Below are positions 27,901 to 42,900 of a stretch of DNA of 64,000 nucleotides, in pieces. The stretch is taken from assembly GCA_964007475.1 (NCBI GenBank), contig OZ023273.1:30491557-30555556 (forward strand), read 5' to 3'. A program made the translations under genes and the position numbers. The notes under the pieces are model-generated. The model searched no databases. It had not been told where the DNA came from and saw only the letters and a list, made by a program, of their open reading frames with translations. The stretch's first letter is position 1. Each line of letters starts with the position of its first letter. Source of the stretch: Hybos culiciformis. Taxonomy: Eukaryota > Arthropoda > Insecta > Diptera > Hybotidae.

Positions 27901-30900
27901 ATAATATTATAATTAAGGACCAATATTGTAATTTACAAGTTCTAAAATTTTAATTTGTTCAATAAACCAAATTTTTTCTATTAACTGAGTTCTGGGCGAG
28001 AAAATATCAAAATACATTGTTATTACGAAAATTTTACCTATTAAGTTTCACCATAAAATATCGAATAATTTATTTGAAATGTCTTTCTTTCAAAATAGTA
28101 ACAACAACCACACCTGAAACTACTACGACACCAGAAACAACCACAACTGCTGAAACTACTACAACACCAGGTACTTTATATGAAATTTTTGTTCAAAATT
28201 TAGATATTTAGCATATTTTTTGCTTCAATTAAAAGTATCAAGGAAATTAATAATTTCGAGAATAGAAATAATAAAAATTCCTTTTTATTTTATAAAATTA
28301 TAATTAAGGACCAATATTGTAATTTACAAGTTCTAAAATTTTAATTTGTTCAATAAACCAAATTTTTTCTATTAACTGAGTTCTGGGCAAGAAAATATCA
28401 AAATAAATTGTTATTACGAAGATTTTACCTATTAAATTTCACCATAAAATATCGAAAAATTTATTTGAAATCTCTTTCTTTCAAAATAGTAACAACAACC
28501 ACACCTGAAACTACGACAACACCAGAAACAACCACAACTGCTGAAACTACTACAACACCAGGTACTTTATATGAAATTTTTGTTCAAAATTTAGATATTT
28601 AGCATATTTTTTGCTTCAATTAAAAGTATCAAGGAAATTAATAATTTCGAGAATAGAAATAATAAAAATTCCTTTTTATTTTATAAAATTATAATTTAAG
28701 ACTAATTTTGTAATTTACCAGTTCTAAAATTTGAATTTGTTCAATAAACCAAATTTTTTCAATTAACTCAGTTCTTGGCAAGAAAATATCAAAATAAATT
28801 GTTATTACGAAGATTTTACCTATTAAATTTCACCATAAAATATCGAATAATTTATTTGAAATCTCTGTCTTTGAAAATAGTAACAACAACCACACCTGAA
28901 ACTACGACGACACCAGAAACAACCACAACTGCTGAAACTACTACAACACCAGGTACTTTATATGAAATTTTTTTTCAAAATTTAGATATTTAGCATATTT
29001 TTTGCTTCAATTAAAAGTATCAAGGAAATTAATATTTTCGAGAATAGAAATAATAAAAATTCTTTTTTATTTTATAAAATTATAATTAAGGACCAATATT
29101 GTAATTTACAATTTCTAAAATTTTAATTTGTTCAATAAACCAAATTTTTTCTATTAACTGAGTTCTTGGCAAGAAAATATCAAAATAAATTGTTATTACG
29201 AAGATTTTACCTATTAAATTTCAGCATAAAATATCGAAAAATTTATTTGAAATCTCTTTCTTTCAAAATAGTAACAACAACCACACCTGAAACTACGACG
29301 ACACCAGAAACAACCACAACTGCTGAAACTACTACAACACCAGGTACTTTATATGAAATTTTTGTTCACAATTAAAGATATATCATCTTTTTGTTTCAAT
29401 TAAAAGTATCGAGAAAATTATTATTTTCGAGAATAGAAATAATAAAATAGTAGATTACAATACATTTTAAGAAAATTTGTTATTCTTGCGAGTTTTGTAT
29501 ACACACAAACACATAGACACGAGTCATGTTTATATCACGAGACCGAAGGTCGAGTGATATAATATTGACGAGTGTCTATATGTTTGTGTGTATACAAAAC
29601 GAGCTGTATAACAAATTTGATTAACATGTATTGTATACTGCTTTAATGTGCATGTGAGAGGGAGTTGAAAACAATACATTTATAATGAAAAAAATAAACA
29701 AAAAAGTTCAAAATGAAGCAAGGAAATAAAATTTAATAAGGAAGTTTATTTATTTATCGAAATGATTTCAAACCGGAAGATTCCTAAAATATTAAAAAAA
29801 AAATTAGTAATTTTTCCAAAAAAAAATTATTCATTTTCTTTTTTGCAAAAAAAAAAATCGAATAATTTTTTTTTAGAAAAATTACTAATTTTTTTTTTAT
29901 TATTTTAGGAAATAATGGTCTTCTTAAATTTTACTTAATTTTATTTTTAATTATTAAAAAAAATAATAATAATTTTATAATTATTTTTTTTATAATTAAA
30001 AATAAAATCAAATAATAATTATATAATTATAATTTATATTTACAATAAATAATCTCCTTGATGCTGCCATTTTCTTTGTTTGTTGATAGAAGAAAAAAAA
30101 ATTCTTACTTGACATTTGACAATCACAGCAAACTTTATAATGACAACAAATATATTTTCAGGGTTACCATTGTTCTATTTTTATTCATTTTGTTTTTTTG
30201 AATAAAAATAAGTCCAATTTTTGAAGTGTGGTTTAAATTTTTGTACTAAAATCCAACCACACTCGTTTAAAAATTTAGTAGTAGAGGTTCGAAGATCCTT
30301 TAAAAATAGTAGATTGAAACACATGTTAAGAAAATTCATCGACTGATCGACTGGCCGCTTTTTAGAAAAAAAAAAAATAGCCGCGTATTTTTTTATTGGT
30401 TCTTTTTTTTTTTTTTGTTTGCTCAGAGGGAAAATATAGATTAGCTCAGAGGGAAAATTTAGATTTTAGCATTATAAACTAAGCTTTGATTGACATTGAT
30501 ATGATGCATGTGAGAGGTATACATTTGCAATTTTTTTTTTTTTTTGGTATTTGTCTGTATTGAAATATTGTGAGTGTGAGTGATATTATTTTTGTTTATA
30601 GTATTACGCAGTTGAAAATGAAGAATGTAAATACAATATAGAGCAATGTAAATACAATTTACATCACAGGGAAATGTAAATACAATTTACATTCCTCTAT
30701 AATTGCATGTGTATTGATGCATGTAATGGACCATTTACCGAGCTAAATTTGCGAATGTAAATACAACTTACCGAAGACATGCGCATTAAATTCCTTTTCA
30801 TTTTATAAAATTATATTTTAAGACTAATTTTGTAATTTACAAGTTCTAAAATTTGAATTTGTTCAATAAACCAAATTTTTTCAATTAACTCAGTTCTTGG

Positions 30901-33900
30901 CAAGAAAATATCAAAATAAATTCTTATTACGAAACTTTTACCTATTAAATTTCACCATAAAATATCGAATAATTTATTTGAAATCTCTTTCTTTCAAAAT
31001 AGTAACAATAACCACACCTGAAACTACTACGACACCAGAAACAACCACAACTGCTGAAACTACTACAACAACAGGTACTTTATATGAAATTTTTGTTCGA
31101 AATTTAGATATTTAGCATATTTTTTGCTTCAATTAAAAGTATCAAGGAAATTAATATTTTCGAGAATAGAAATAATAAAAATTCCTTTTTATTTTATAAA
31201 ATTATAATTAAGGACCAATATTGTAATTTACAAGTTCTAAAATGTTAATTTGTTTAATAAACCAAATTTTGTCTATTGACTGAGTACTTGGCAAGAAAAT
31301 ATCAAAATAAATTGTTACTACGAAGATTTTACCTATTAAATTTCACCATAAAATATCGAAAAATTTATTTGAAATCTCTTTCTTTCAAAATAGTAACAAC
31401 AACCACACCTGAAACTACGACGACACCACAAACAACCACAACTGCTGAAACTACTACAACACCAGGTACTTTATATGAAATTTTTGTTGACAATTAAAGA
31501 TATATCATCTTTTTCTTTCAATTAAAAGTATCGAGAAAATTATTATTTTCGAGAAAAGAAATAATAAAAATTCCTTTTCATTTTATAAAATTATAATTTA
31601 AGACTAATTTTGTAATTTACCAGTTCTAAAATTTGAATTTGTTCAATAAACCAAATATTTTCAATCAACTCAGTTCTTGGCAAGAAAATATCAAAATACA
31701 TTGTTATTACGAAGATTTTACCTATTAAATTTCACCATAAAATATCGAAAAATTTATTTGAAATCTCTTTCTTTCAAAATAGTAACAACAACCACACCTG
31801 AAACTACGACGACACCAGAAACAACCACAACTGCTGAAACTACTACAACACCAGGTACTTTATATGAAATTTTTGTTCAAAATTTAGATATTTAGCATAT
31901 TTTTTGCTTCAATTAAAAGTATCAAGGAAATTAATATTTTCGAGAATAGAAATAATAAAAATTCCTTTTTATTTTATAAAATTATAATTAAGGACCAATA
32001 TTGTAATTTACAAGTTCTAAAATTTTAATTTGTTCAATAAACCAATTTTTTTCTATTAACTGAGTTCTTGGCAAGAAAATATCAAAAAAATTTGTTATTA
32101 CGAAGATTTTACCTATTAAATTTCATCATAAAATATCGAAAAATTTATTTGAAATCTCTTTCTTTCAAAATAGTAACAACAACCACACCTGAAACTACTA
32201 CCACACCAGAAACAACCACAACTGCTGAAACTACTACAACAACAGGTACTTTATATGAAATTTTTGTTCGAAATTTAGATATTTAGCATATTTTTTGCTT
32301 CAATTAAAAGTATCAAGGAAATTAATATTTTCGAGAATAGAAATAATAAAAATTCCTTTTATTTCATAAAATTATAATTAAGGACCAATATTGTAATTTA
32401 CAAGATCTAAAATTTTAATTTGTTCAATAAACCAAATTTTTTCTATTAACTGAGTTCTTGGCAAGAAAATATCAAAAAAATTTGTTATTACGAAGATTTT
32501 ACCTATTAAATTTCATCATAAAATATCGAAAAATTTATTTGAAATCTCTTTCTTTCAAAATAGTAACAACAACCACACCTGAAACTACTACCACACCAGA
32601 AACAACCACAACTGCTGAAACTACTACAACACCAGGTACTTTATATGAAATTTTTGTTCAAAATTTAGATATTTAGCATATTTTTTGCTTCAATTAAAAG
32701 TATCAAGGAAATTAATATTTTCGAGAATAGAAATAATAAAAATTCCTTTTTATTTTATAAAATTATAATTAAGGACCAATATTGTAATTTACAAGTTCTA
32801 AAATTTTAATTTGTTCAATAAACCAATTTTTTTCTATTAACTGAGTTCTTGGCAAGAAAATATCAAAAAAATTTGTTATTACTAAGATTAAACCTATTAA
32901 ATTTCACCATAAAATATCAAAAATTTATTTGAAATCTGTTTCTTTCAAAATAGTAACAACAACCACACCTGAAACTACTACGACACCAGAAACAACCACA
33001 ACTGCTGAAACTACTACAACACCAGGTACTTTATATGAAATTTTTGTTCGAAATTTAGATATTTATCATATTTTTTGCTTCAATTAAAAGTATCAAGGAA
33101 ATTAATATTTTCGAGAATAGAAATAATAAAAATTCCTTTTATTTCATAAAATTATAATTAAGGACCAATATTGTAATTTACAAGTTCTAAAATTTTAATT
33201 TGTTTAATAAACCAAATTTTTTCTATTAACTGACGATTTTACCTATTAAATTTCACCATAAAATATCGAATAATTTATTTGAAATCTCTTTCTTTCAAAA
33301 TAGTAACAACAACCACACCTGAAACTACGACGACACCAGAAACAACAACAACTGCTGAAACTACTACAACACCAGGTACTTTATATGAAATTTTTGTTCA
33401 AAATTCAGATATTTATCAAATTTTTTGCTGCAATTAAAAGTATCAAGAAATTAATATTTTCGAGAATAGAAATAATAAAAATTCCTTTTTATTTTATATA
33501 AATTATAATTAAGGACCAATATTGTAATTTACAAGATCTAAAATTTTAATTTGTTCAATAAACTAAATTTTTTCTATTAACTGAGTTCTTGGCAAGAAAA
33601 TATCAAAATAAATTGTTATTACGAAGATTTTACCTATTAAATTACACCATAAAATATCGAAAAATTTATTTGAAATCTCTTTCTTTCAAAATAGTAACAA
33701 CAACCACACCTGAAACTACTACGACACCAGAAACAACCACAACTGCTGAAACTACTACAACACCAGGTACTTTATATGAAATTTTTGTTCGAAATTTAGA
33801 TATTTAGCATATTTTTTGCTTCAATTAAAAGTATCAAGGAAATTAATATTTTCGAGAATAGAAATAATAAAAATTCCTTTTTATTTTATAAAATTATAAT

Positions 33901-36900
33901 TAAGGACCAATATTGTAATTTACAAGTTCTAAAATTTTAATTTGTTTAATAAACCAAATTTTGTCTATTGACTGAGTACTTGGCAAGAAAATATCAAAAT
34001 AAATTGTTACTACGAAGATTTTACCTATTAAATTTCACCATAAAATATCGAAAAATTTATTTGAAATCTCTTTCTTTCAAAATAGTAACAACAACCACAC
34101 CTGAAACTACGACGACACCACAAACAACCACAACTGCTGAAACTACTACAACACCAGGTACTTTATATGAAATTTTTGTTGACAATTAAAGATATATCAT
34201 CTTTTTCTTTCAATTAAAAGTATCGAGAAAATTATTATTTTCGAGAAAAGAAATAATAAAAATTCCTTTTCATTTTATAAAATTATAATTTAAGACTAAT
34301 TTTGTAATTTACAAGTTCTAAAATTTTAATTTGTTCAATAAACCAAATTTTTTCTATTAACTGAGTTCTTGGCAAGAAAATATCAAAATAAATTGTTATT
34401 ACGAAGATTTTACCTATTAAATTTCAGCATAAAATATCGAAAAATTTATTTGAAATCTCTTTCTTTCAAAATAGTAACAACAACCACACCTGAAACTACG
34501 ACGACACCAGAAACAACCACAACTGCTGAAACTACTACAACACCAGGTACTTTATATGAAATTTTTGTTCACAATTAAAGATATATCATCTTTTTGTTTC
34601 AATTAAAAGTATCGAGAAAATTATTATTTTCGAGAATAGAAATAATAAAAATTCCTTTTCATTTTATAAAATTATATTTTAAGACTAATTTTGTAATTTA
34701 CAAGTTCTAAAATTTGAATTTGTTCAATAAACCAAATTTTTTCAATTAACTCAGTTCTTGGCAAGAAAATATCAAAATAAATTCTTATTACGAAACTTTT
34801 ACCTATTAAATTTCACCAAAAATATCGAATAATTTATTTGAAATCTCTTTCTTTCAAAATAGTAACAACAACCACACCTGAAACTACTACGACACCAGAA
34901 ACAACCACAACTGCTGAAACTACTACAACAACAGGTACTTTATATGAAATTTTTGTTCGAAATTTAGATATTTAGCATATTTTTTGCTTCAATTAAAAGT
35001 ATCAAGGAAATTAATATTTTCGAGAATAGAAATAATAAAAATTCCTTTTTATTTTATAAAATTATAATTAAGGACCAATATTGTAATTTACAAGTTCTAA
35101 AATTTTAATTTGTTTAATAAACCAAATTTTGTCTATTGACTGAGTACTTGGCAAGAAAATATCAAAATAAATTGTTACTACGAAGATTTTACCTATTAAA
35201 TTTCACCATAAAATATCGAAAAATTTATTTGAAATCTCTTTCTTTCAAAATAGTAACAACAACCACACCTGAAACTACGACGACACCACAAACAACCACA
35301 ACTGCTGAAACTACTACAACACCAGGTACTTTATATGAAATTTTTGTTGACAATTAAAGATATATCATCTTTTTCTTTCAATTAAAAGTATCGAGAAAAT
35401 TATTATTTTCGAGAAAAGAAATAATAAAAATTCCTTTTCATTTTATAAAATTATAATTTAAGACTAATTTTGTAATTTACCAGTTCTAAAATTTGAATTT
35501 GTTCAATAAACCAAATTTTTTCAATCAACTCAGTTCTTGGCAAGAAAATATCAAAATACATTGTTATTACGAAGATTTTACCTATTAAATTTCACCATAA
35601 AATATCGAAAAATTTATTTGAAATCTCTTTCTTTCAAAATAGTAACAACAACCACACCTGAAACTACGACGACACCAGAAACAACCACAACTGCTGAAAC
35701 TACTACAACACCAGGTACTTTATATGAAATTTTTGTTCAAAATTTAGATATTTAGCATATTTTTTGCTTCAATTAAAAGTATCAAGGAAATTAATATTTT
35801 CGAGAATAGAAATAATAAAAATTCCTTTTTATTTTATAAAATTATAATTAAGGACCAATATTGTAATTTACAAGTTCTAAAATTTTAATTTGTTCAATAA
35901 ACCAATTTTTTTCTATTAACTGAGTTCTTGGCAAGAAAATATCAAAAAAATTTGTTATTACGAAGATTTTACCTATTAAATTTCATCATAAAATATCGAA
36001 AAATTTATTTGAAATCTCTTTCTTTCAAAATAGTAACAACAACCACACCTGAAACTACTACCACACCAGAAACAACCACAACTGCTGAAACTACTACAAC
36101 AACAGGTACTTTATATGAAATTTTTGTTCGAAATTTAGATATTTAGCATATTTTTTGCTTCAATTAAAAGTATCAAGGAAATTAATATTTTCGAGAATAG
36201 AAATAATAAAAATTTTATTTCATAAAATTATAATTAAGGACCAATATTGTAATTTACAAGATCTAAAATTTTAATTTGTTCAATAAACCAAATTTTTTCT
36301 ATTAACTGAGTTCTTGGCAAGAAAATATCAAAAAAATTTGTTATTACGAAGATTTTACCTATTAAATTTCATCATAAAATATCGAAAAATTTATTTGAAA
36401 TCTCTTTCTTTCAAAATAGTAACAACAACCACACCTGAAACTACTACCACACCAGAAACAACCACAACTGCTGAAACTACTACAACACCAGGTACTTTAT
36501 ATGAAATTTTTGTTCAAAATTTAGATATTTAGCATATTTTTTGCTTCAATTAAAAGTATCAAGGAAATTAATATTTTCGAGAATAGAAATAATAAAAATT
36601 CCTTTTTATTTTATAAAATTATAATTAAGGACCAATATTGTAATTTACAAGTTCTAAAATTTTAATTTGTTCAATAAACCAATTTTTTTCTATTAACTGA
36701 GTTCTTGGCAAGAAAATATCAAAAAAATTTGTTATTACTAAGATTAAACCTATTAAATTTCACCATAAAATATCAAAAATTTATTTGAAATCTGTTTCTT
36801 TCAAAATAGTAACAACAACCACACCTGAAACTACTACGACACCAGAAACAACCACAACTGCTGAAACTACTACAACACCAGGTACTTTATATGAAATTTT

Positions 36901-39900
36901 TGTTCGAAATTTAGATATTTATCATATTTTTTGCTTCAATTAAAAGTATCAAGGAAATTAATATTTTCGAGAATAGAAATAATAAAAATTCCTTTTATTT
37001 CATAAAATTATAATTAAGGACCAATATTGTAATTTACAAGTTCTAAAATTTTAATTTGTTTAATAAACCAAATTTTTTCTATTAACTGAGGATTTTACCT
37101 ATTAAATTTCACCATAAAATATCGAATAATTTATTTGAAATCTCTTTCTTTCAAAATAGTAACAACAACCACACCTGAAACTACGACGACACCAGAAACA
37201 ACAACAACTGCTGAAACTACTACAACACCAGGTACTTTATATGAAATTTTTGTTCAAAATTCAGATATTTATCATATTTTTTGCTGCAATTAAAAGTATC
37301 AAGAAATTAATATTTTCGAGAATAGAAATAATAAAAATTCCTTTTTATTTTATATAAATTATAATTAAGCACCAATATTGTAATTTACAAGATCTAAAAT
37401 TTTAATTTGTTCAATAAACTAAATTTTTTCTATTAACTGAGTTCTTGGCAAGAAAATATCAAAATAAATTGTTATTACGAAGATTTTACCTATTAAATTA
37501 CACCATAAAATATCGAAAAATTTATTTGAAATCTCTTTCTTTCAAAATAGTAACAACAACCACACCTGAAACTACTACGACACCAGAAACAACCACAACT
37601 GCTGAAACTACTACAACAACAGGTACTTTATATGAAATTTTTGTTCAAAATTTAGATATTTAGCATATTTTTTGCTGCAATTAAAAGTATCAAGGAAATT
37701 AATATTTTCGAGAATAGACATAATAAAAATTCCTTTTTATTTTATAAAATTATAATTAAGGACCAATATTGTAATTTACAAGTTCTAAAATTTTAATTTG
37801 TTCAATAAACCAAATTTTTTCTATTAACTGAGTTCTTGGCAAGAAAATATCAAAAAAATTTGTTATTACGAAGATTTTACCTATTAAATTTCACCATAAA
37901 ATATCGAAAAATTTATTTGAAATCTCTTTCTTTCAAAATAGTAACAACAACCACACCTGAAACTACTACCACACCAGAAACAACCACAACTGCTGAAACT
38001 ACTACAACACCAGGTACTTTATATGCAATTTTTGTTCAAAATTTAGATATTTAGCATATTTTTTCCTTCAATTAAAAGTATCAAGGAAATTAATATTTTC
38101 GAGAATAGAAATAATAAAAATTCCTTTTCATTTTATAAAATTATAATTTAAGACTAATTTTGTAATTTACCAGTTCTAAAATTTGAATTTGTTCAATAAA
38201 CCAAATTTTTTCAATTAACTCAGTTCTTGGCAAGAAAATATCAAAATAAATTGTTATTACGAAGATTTTACCTATTAAATTTCACCATAAAATATCGAAT
38301 AATTTATTTGAAATCTCTGTCTTTCAAAATAGTAACAACAACCACACCTGAAACTACGACGACACCAGAAACAACCACAACTGCTGAAACTACTACAACA
38401 CCAGGTACTTTATATGAAATTTTTGTTCAAAATTTAGATATTTAGCATATTTTTTGCTTCAATTAAAAGTAACAAGGAAATTAATATTTTCGAGAATAGA
38501 AATAATAAAAATTCCTTTTTATTTTATATAAATTATAATTAAGGACCAATATTGTAATTTACAAGATCTAAAATTTTAATTTGTTCAATAAACTAAATTT
38601 TTTCTATTAACTGAGTTCTTGGCAAGAAAATATCAAAATAAATTGTTATTACGAAGATTTTACCTATTAAATTTCACCATAAAATATCGAATAATTTATT
38701 TGAAATCTCTGTCTTTCAAAATAGTAACAACAACCACACCTGAAACTACGACGACACCAGAAACAACCACAACTGCTGAAACTACTACAACACCAGGTAC
38801 TTTATATGAAATTTTTGTTCAAAATTTAGATATTTAGCATATTTTTTGCTGCAATTAAAAGTATCAAGGAAATTAATATTTTCGAGAATAGACATAATAA
38901 AAATTCCTTTTTATTTTATAAAATTATAATTAAGGACCAATATTGTAATTTACAAGTTCTAAAATTTTAATTTGTTCAATAAACCAAATTTTTTCTATTA
39001 ACTGAGTTCTTGGCAAGAAAATATCAAAAAAATTTGTTATTACGAAGATTTTACCTATTAAATTTCACCATAAAATATCGAAAAATTTATTTGAAATCTC
39101 TTTCTTTCAAAATAGTAACAACAACCACACCTGAAACTACTACCACACCAGAAACAACCACAACTGCTGAAACTACTACAACACCAGGTACTTTATATGC
39201 AATTTTTGTTCAAAATTTAGATATTTAGCATATTTTTTGCTTCAATTAAAAGTATCAAGGAAATTAATATTTTCGAGAATAGAAATAATAAAAATTCCTT
39301 TTCATTTCATAAAATTATAATTAAGGACCAATATTGTAATTTACAAGATCTAAAATTTTAATTTGTTCAATAAACCAAATTTTTTCTATTAACTGAGTTC
39401 TTGGCAAGAAAATATCAAAAAAATTTGTTATTACGAAGATTTTACCTATTAAATTTCACCATAAAATATCGAATAATTTATTTGAAATCTCTTTCTTTCA
39501 AAATAGTAACAACAACCACACCTGAAACTACTACCACACCAGAAACAACCACAACTGCTGAAACTACTACAACACCAGGTACTTTATATGAAATTTTTGT
39601 TCAAAATTTAGATATTTAGCATATTTTTTGCTTCAATTAAAAGCATCAAGGAAATTAATATTTTCGAGAATAGAAATAATAAAAATTCCTTTTATTTCAT
39701 AAAATTATAATTAAGGACCAATATTGTAATTTACAAGATCTAAAATTTTAATTTGTTCAATAAACCAAATTTTTTCTATTAACTGAGTTCTTGGCAAGAA
39801 AATATCAAAAAAATTTGTTATTACGAAGATTTTACCTATTAAATTTCATCATAAAATATCGAAAAATTTATTTGAAATCTCTTTCTTTCAAAATAGTAAC

Positions 39901-42900
39901 AACAACCACACCTGAAACTACTACCACACCAGAAACAACCACAACTGCTGAAACTACTACAACACCAGGTACTTTATATGAAACTTTTGTTCAAAATTTA
40001 GATATTTAGCATATTTTTTGCTTCAATTAAAAGTATCAAGGAAATTAATATTTTCGAGAATAGAAATAATAAAAATTCCTTTTTATTTTATAAAATTATA
40101 ATTAAGGACCAATATTGTAATTTACAAGTTCTAAAATTTTAATTTGTTCAATAAACCAATTTTTTTCTATTAACTGAGTTCTTGGCAAGAAAATATCAAA
40201 AAAATTTGTTATTACTAAGATTAAACCTATTAAATTTCACCATAAAATATCAAAAATTTATTTGAAATCTGTTTCTTTCAAAATAGTAACAACAACCACA
40301 CCTGAAACTACTACGACACCAGAAACAACCACAACTGCTGAAACTACTACAACACCAGGTACTTTATATGAAATTTTTGTTCGAAATTTAGATATTTATC
40401 ATATTTTTTGCTTCAATTAAAAGTATCAAGGAAATTAATATTTTCGAGAATAGAAATAATAAAAATTCCTTTTATTTCATAAAATTATAATTAAGGACCA
40501 ATATTGTAATTTACAAGTTCTAAAATTTTAATTTGTTTAATAAACCAAATTTTTTCTATTAACTGAGTTCTTGGCAAGAAAATATCAAAAAAATTTGTTA
40601 TTACGAAGATTTTACCTATTAAATTTCACCATAAAATATCGAGAAATTTATTTGAAATCTCTTTCTTTCAAAATAGTAACAACAACCACACCTGAAACTA
40701 CTACCACACCAGAAACAACCACAACTGCTGAAACTACTACAACACCAGGTACTTTATATGCAATTTTTGTTCAAAATTTAGATATTTAGCATATTTTTTG
40801 CTGCAATTAAAAGTATCAAGGAAATTAATATTTTCGAGAATAGACATAATAAAAATTCCTTTTTATTTTATAAAATTATAATTAAGGACCAATATTGTAA
40901 TTTACAAGTTCTAAAATTTTAATTTGTTCAATAAACCAAATTTTTTCTATTAACTGAGTTCTTGGCAAGAAAATATCAAAATAAATTGTTATTACGAAGA
41001 TTTTACCTATTAAATTTCACCATAAAATATCGAAAAATTTATTTGAAATCTCTTTCTTTCAAAATAGTAACAACAACCACACCTGAAACTACTACCACAC
41101 CAGAAACAACCACAACTGCTGAAACTACTACAACACCAGGTACTTTATATGCAATTTTTGTTCAAAATTTAGATATTTAGCATATTTTTTGCTGCAATTA
41201 AAAGTATCAAGGAAATTAATATTTTCGAGAATAGACATAATAAAAATTCCTTTTTATTTTATAAAATTATAATTAAGGACCAATATTGTAATTTACAAGT
41301 TCTAAAATTTTAATTTGTTCAATAAACCAAATTTTTTCTATTAACTGAGTTCTTGGCAAGAAAATATCAAAATAAATTGTTATTACGAAGATTTTACCTA
41401 TTAAATTTCACCATAAAATATCGAAAAATTTATTTGAAATCTCTTTCTTTCAAAATAGTAACAACAACCACACCTGAAACTACTACCACACCAGAAACAA
41501 CCACAACTGCTGAAACTACTACAACACCAGGTACTTTATATGCAATTTTTGTTCAAAATTCAGATATTTATCATATTTTTTGCTGCAATTAAAAGTATCA
41601 AGAAATTAATATTTTCGAGAATAGAAATAATAAAAATTCCTTTTTATTTTATATAAATTATAATTAAGGACCAATATTGTAATTTACAAGATCTAAAATT
41701 TTAATTTGTTCAATAAACTAGATTTTTTCTATTAACTGAGTTCTTGGCAAGAAAATATCAAAAAAATTTGTTATTACGAAGATTTTACCTATTAAATTTC
41801 ACCATAAAATATCGAAAAATTTATTTGAAATCTCTTTCTTTCAAAATAGTAACAACAACCACACCTGAAACTACTACCACACCAGAAACAACCACAACTG
41901 CTGAAACTACTACAACACCAGGTACTTTATATGCAATTTTTGTTCAAAATTTAGATATTTAGCATATTTTTTGCTGCAATTAAAAGTATCAAGGAAATTA
42001 ATATTTTCGAGAATAGACATAATAAAAATTCCTTTTTATTTTATAAAATTATAATTAAGGACCAATATTGTAATTTACAAGTTCTAAAATTTTAATTTGT
42101 TCAATAAACCAAATTTTTTCTATTAACTGAGTTCTTGGCAAGAAAATATCAAAAAAATTTGTTATTACGAAGATTTTACCTATTAAATTTCACCATAAAA
42201 TATCGAAAAATTTATTTGAAATCTCTTTCTTTCAAAATAGTAACAACAACCACACCTGAAACTACTACCACACCAGAAACAACCACAACTGCTGAAACTA
42301 CTACAACACCAGGTACTTTATATGCAATTTTTGTTCAAAATTTAGATATTTAGCATATTTTTTGCTGCAATTAAAAATATCAAGAAATTAATATTTTCGA
42401 GAATAGAAATAATAAAAATTCCTTTTTATTTTATATAAATTATAATTAAGGACCAATATTGTAATTTACAAGATCTAAAATTTTAATTTGTTCAATAAAC
42501 TAGATTTTTTCTATTAACTGAGTTCTTGGCAAGAAAATATCAAAATAAATTGTTATTACGAAGATTTTACCTATTAAATTACAACATAAAATATCGAAAA
42601 ATTTATTTGAAATCTCTTTCTTTCAAAATAGTAACAACAACCACACCTGAAACTACTACGACACCAGAAACAACCACAACTGCTGAAACTACTACAACAC
42701 CAGGTACTTTATATGAAATTTTTGTTCAAAATTTAGATATTTAGCATATTTTTTGCTGCAATTAAAAGTATCAAGGAAATTAATATTTTCGAGAATAGAC
42801 ATAATAAAAATTCCTTTTTATTTTATAAAATTATAATTAAGGACCAATATTGTAATTTACAAGTTCTAAAATTTTAATTTGTTCAATAAACCAAATTTTT

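Larger units (their letters stand above)
13330..29447 (+). repeat. exon array, segment A: 42 tandem units of ~391 bp
   Basis: Head-to-tail units with no spacer DNA. In unit order: 72-bp exon; GTACTTTATATGAAATTTTT donor region; ATTAATATTTTCGAGAATAG; ATAAAATTATAATTAAGGAC; CTATTAACTGAGTTCTTGGC; TTTCACCATAAAATATCG; TCTCTTTCTTTCAAAATAG acceptor. Units are mostly 389-392 bp. One is shortened to 266 bp by an intron deletion just after 21271. The segment ends at the insertion beginning at 29448. Confidence 0.97.
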
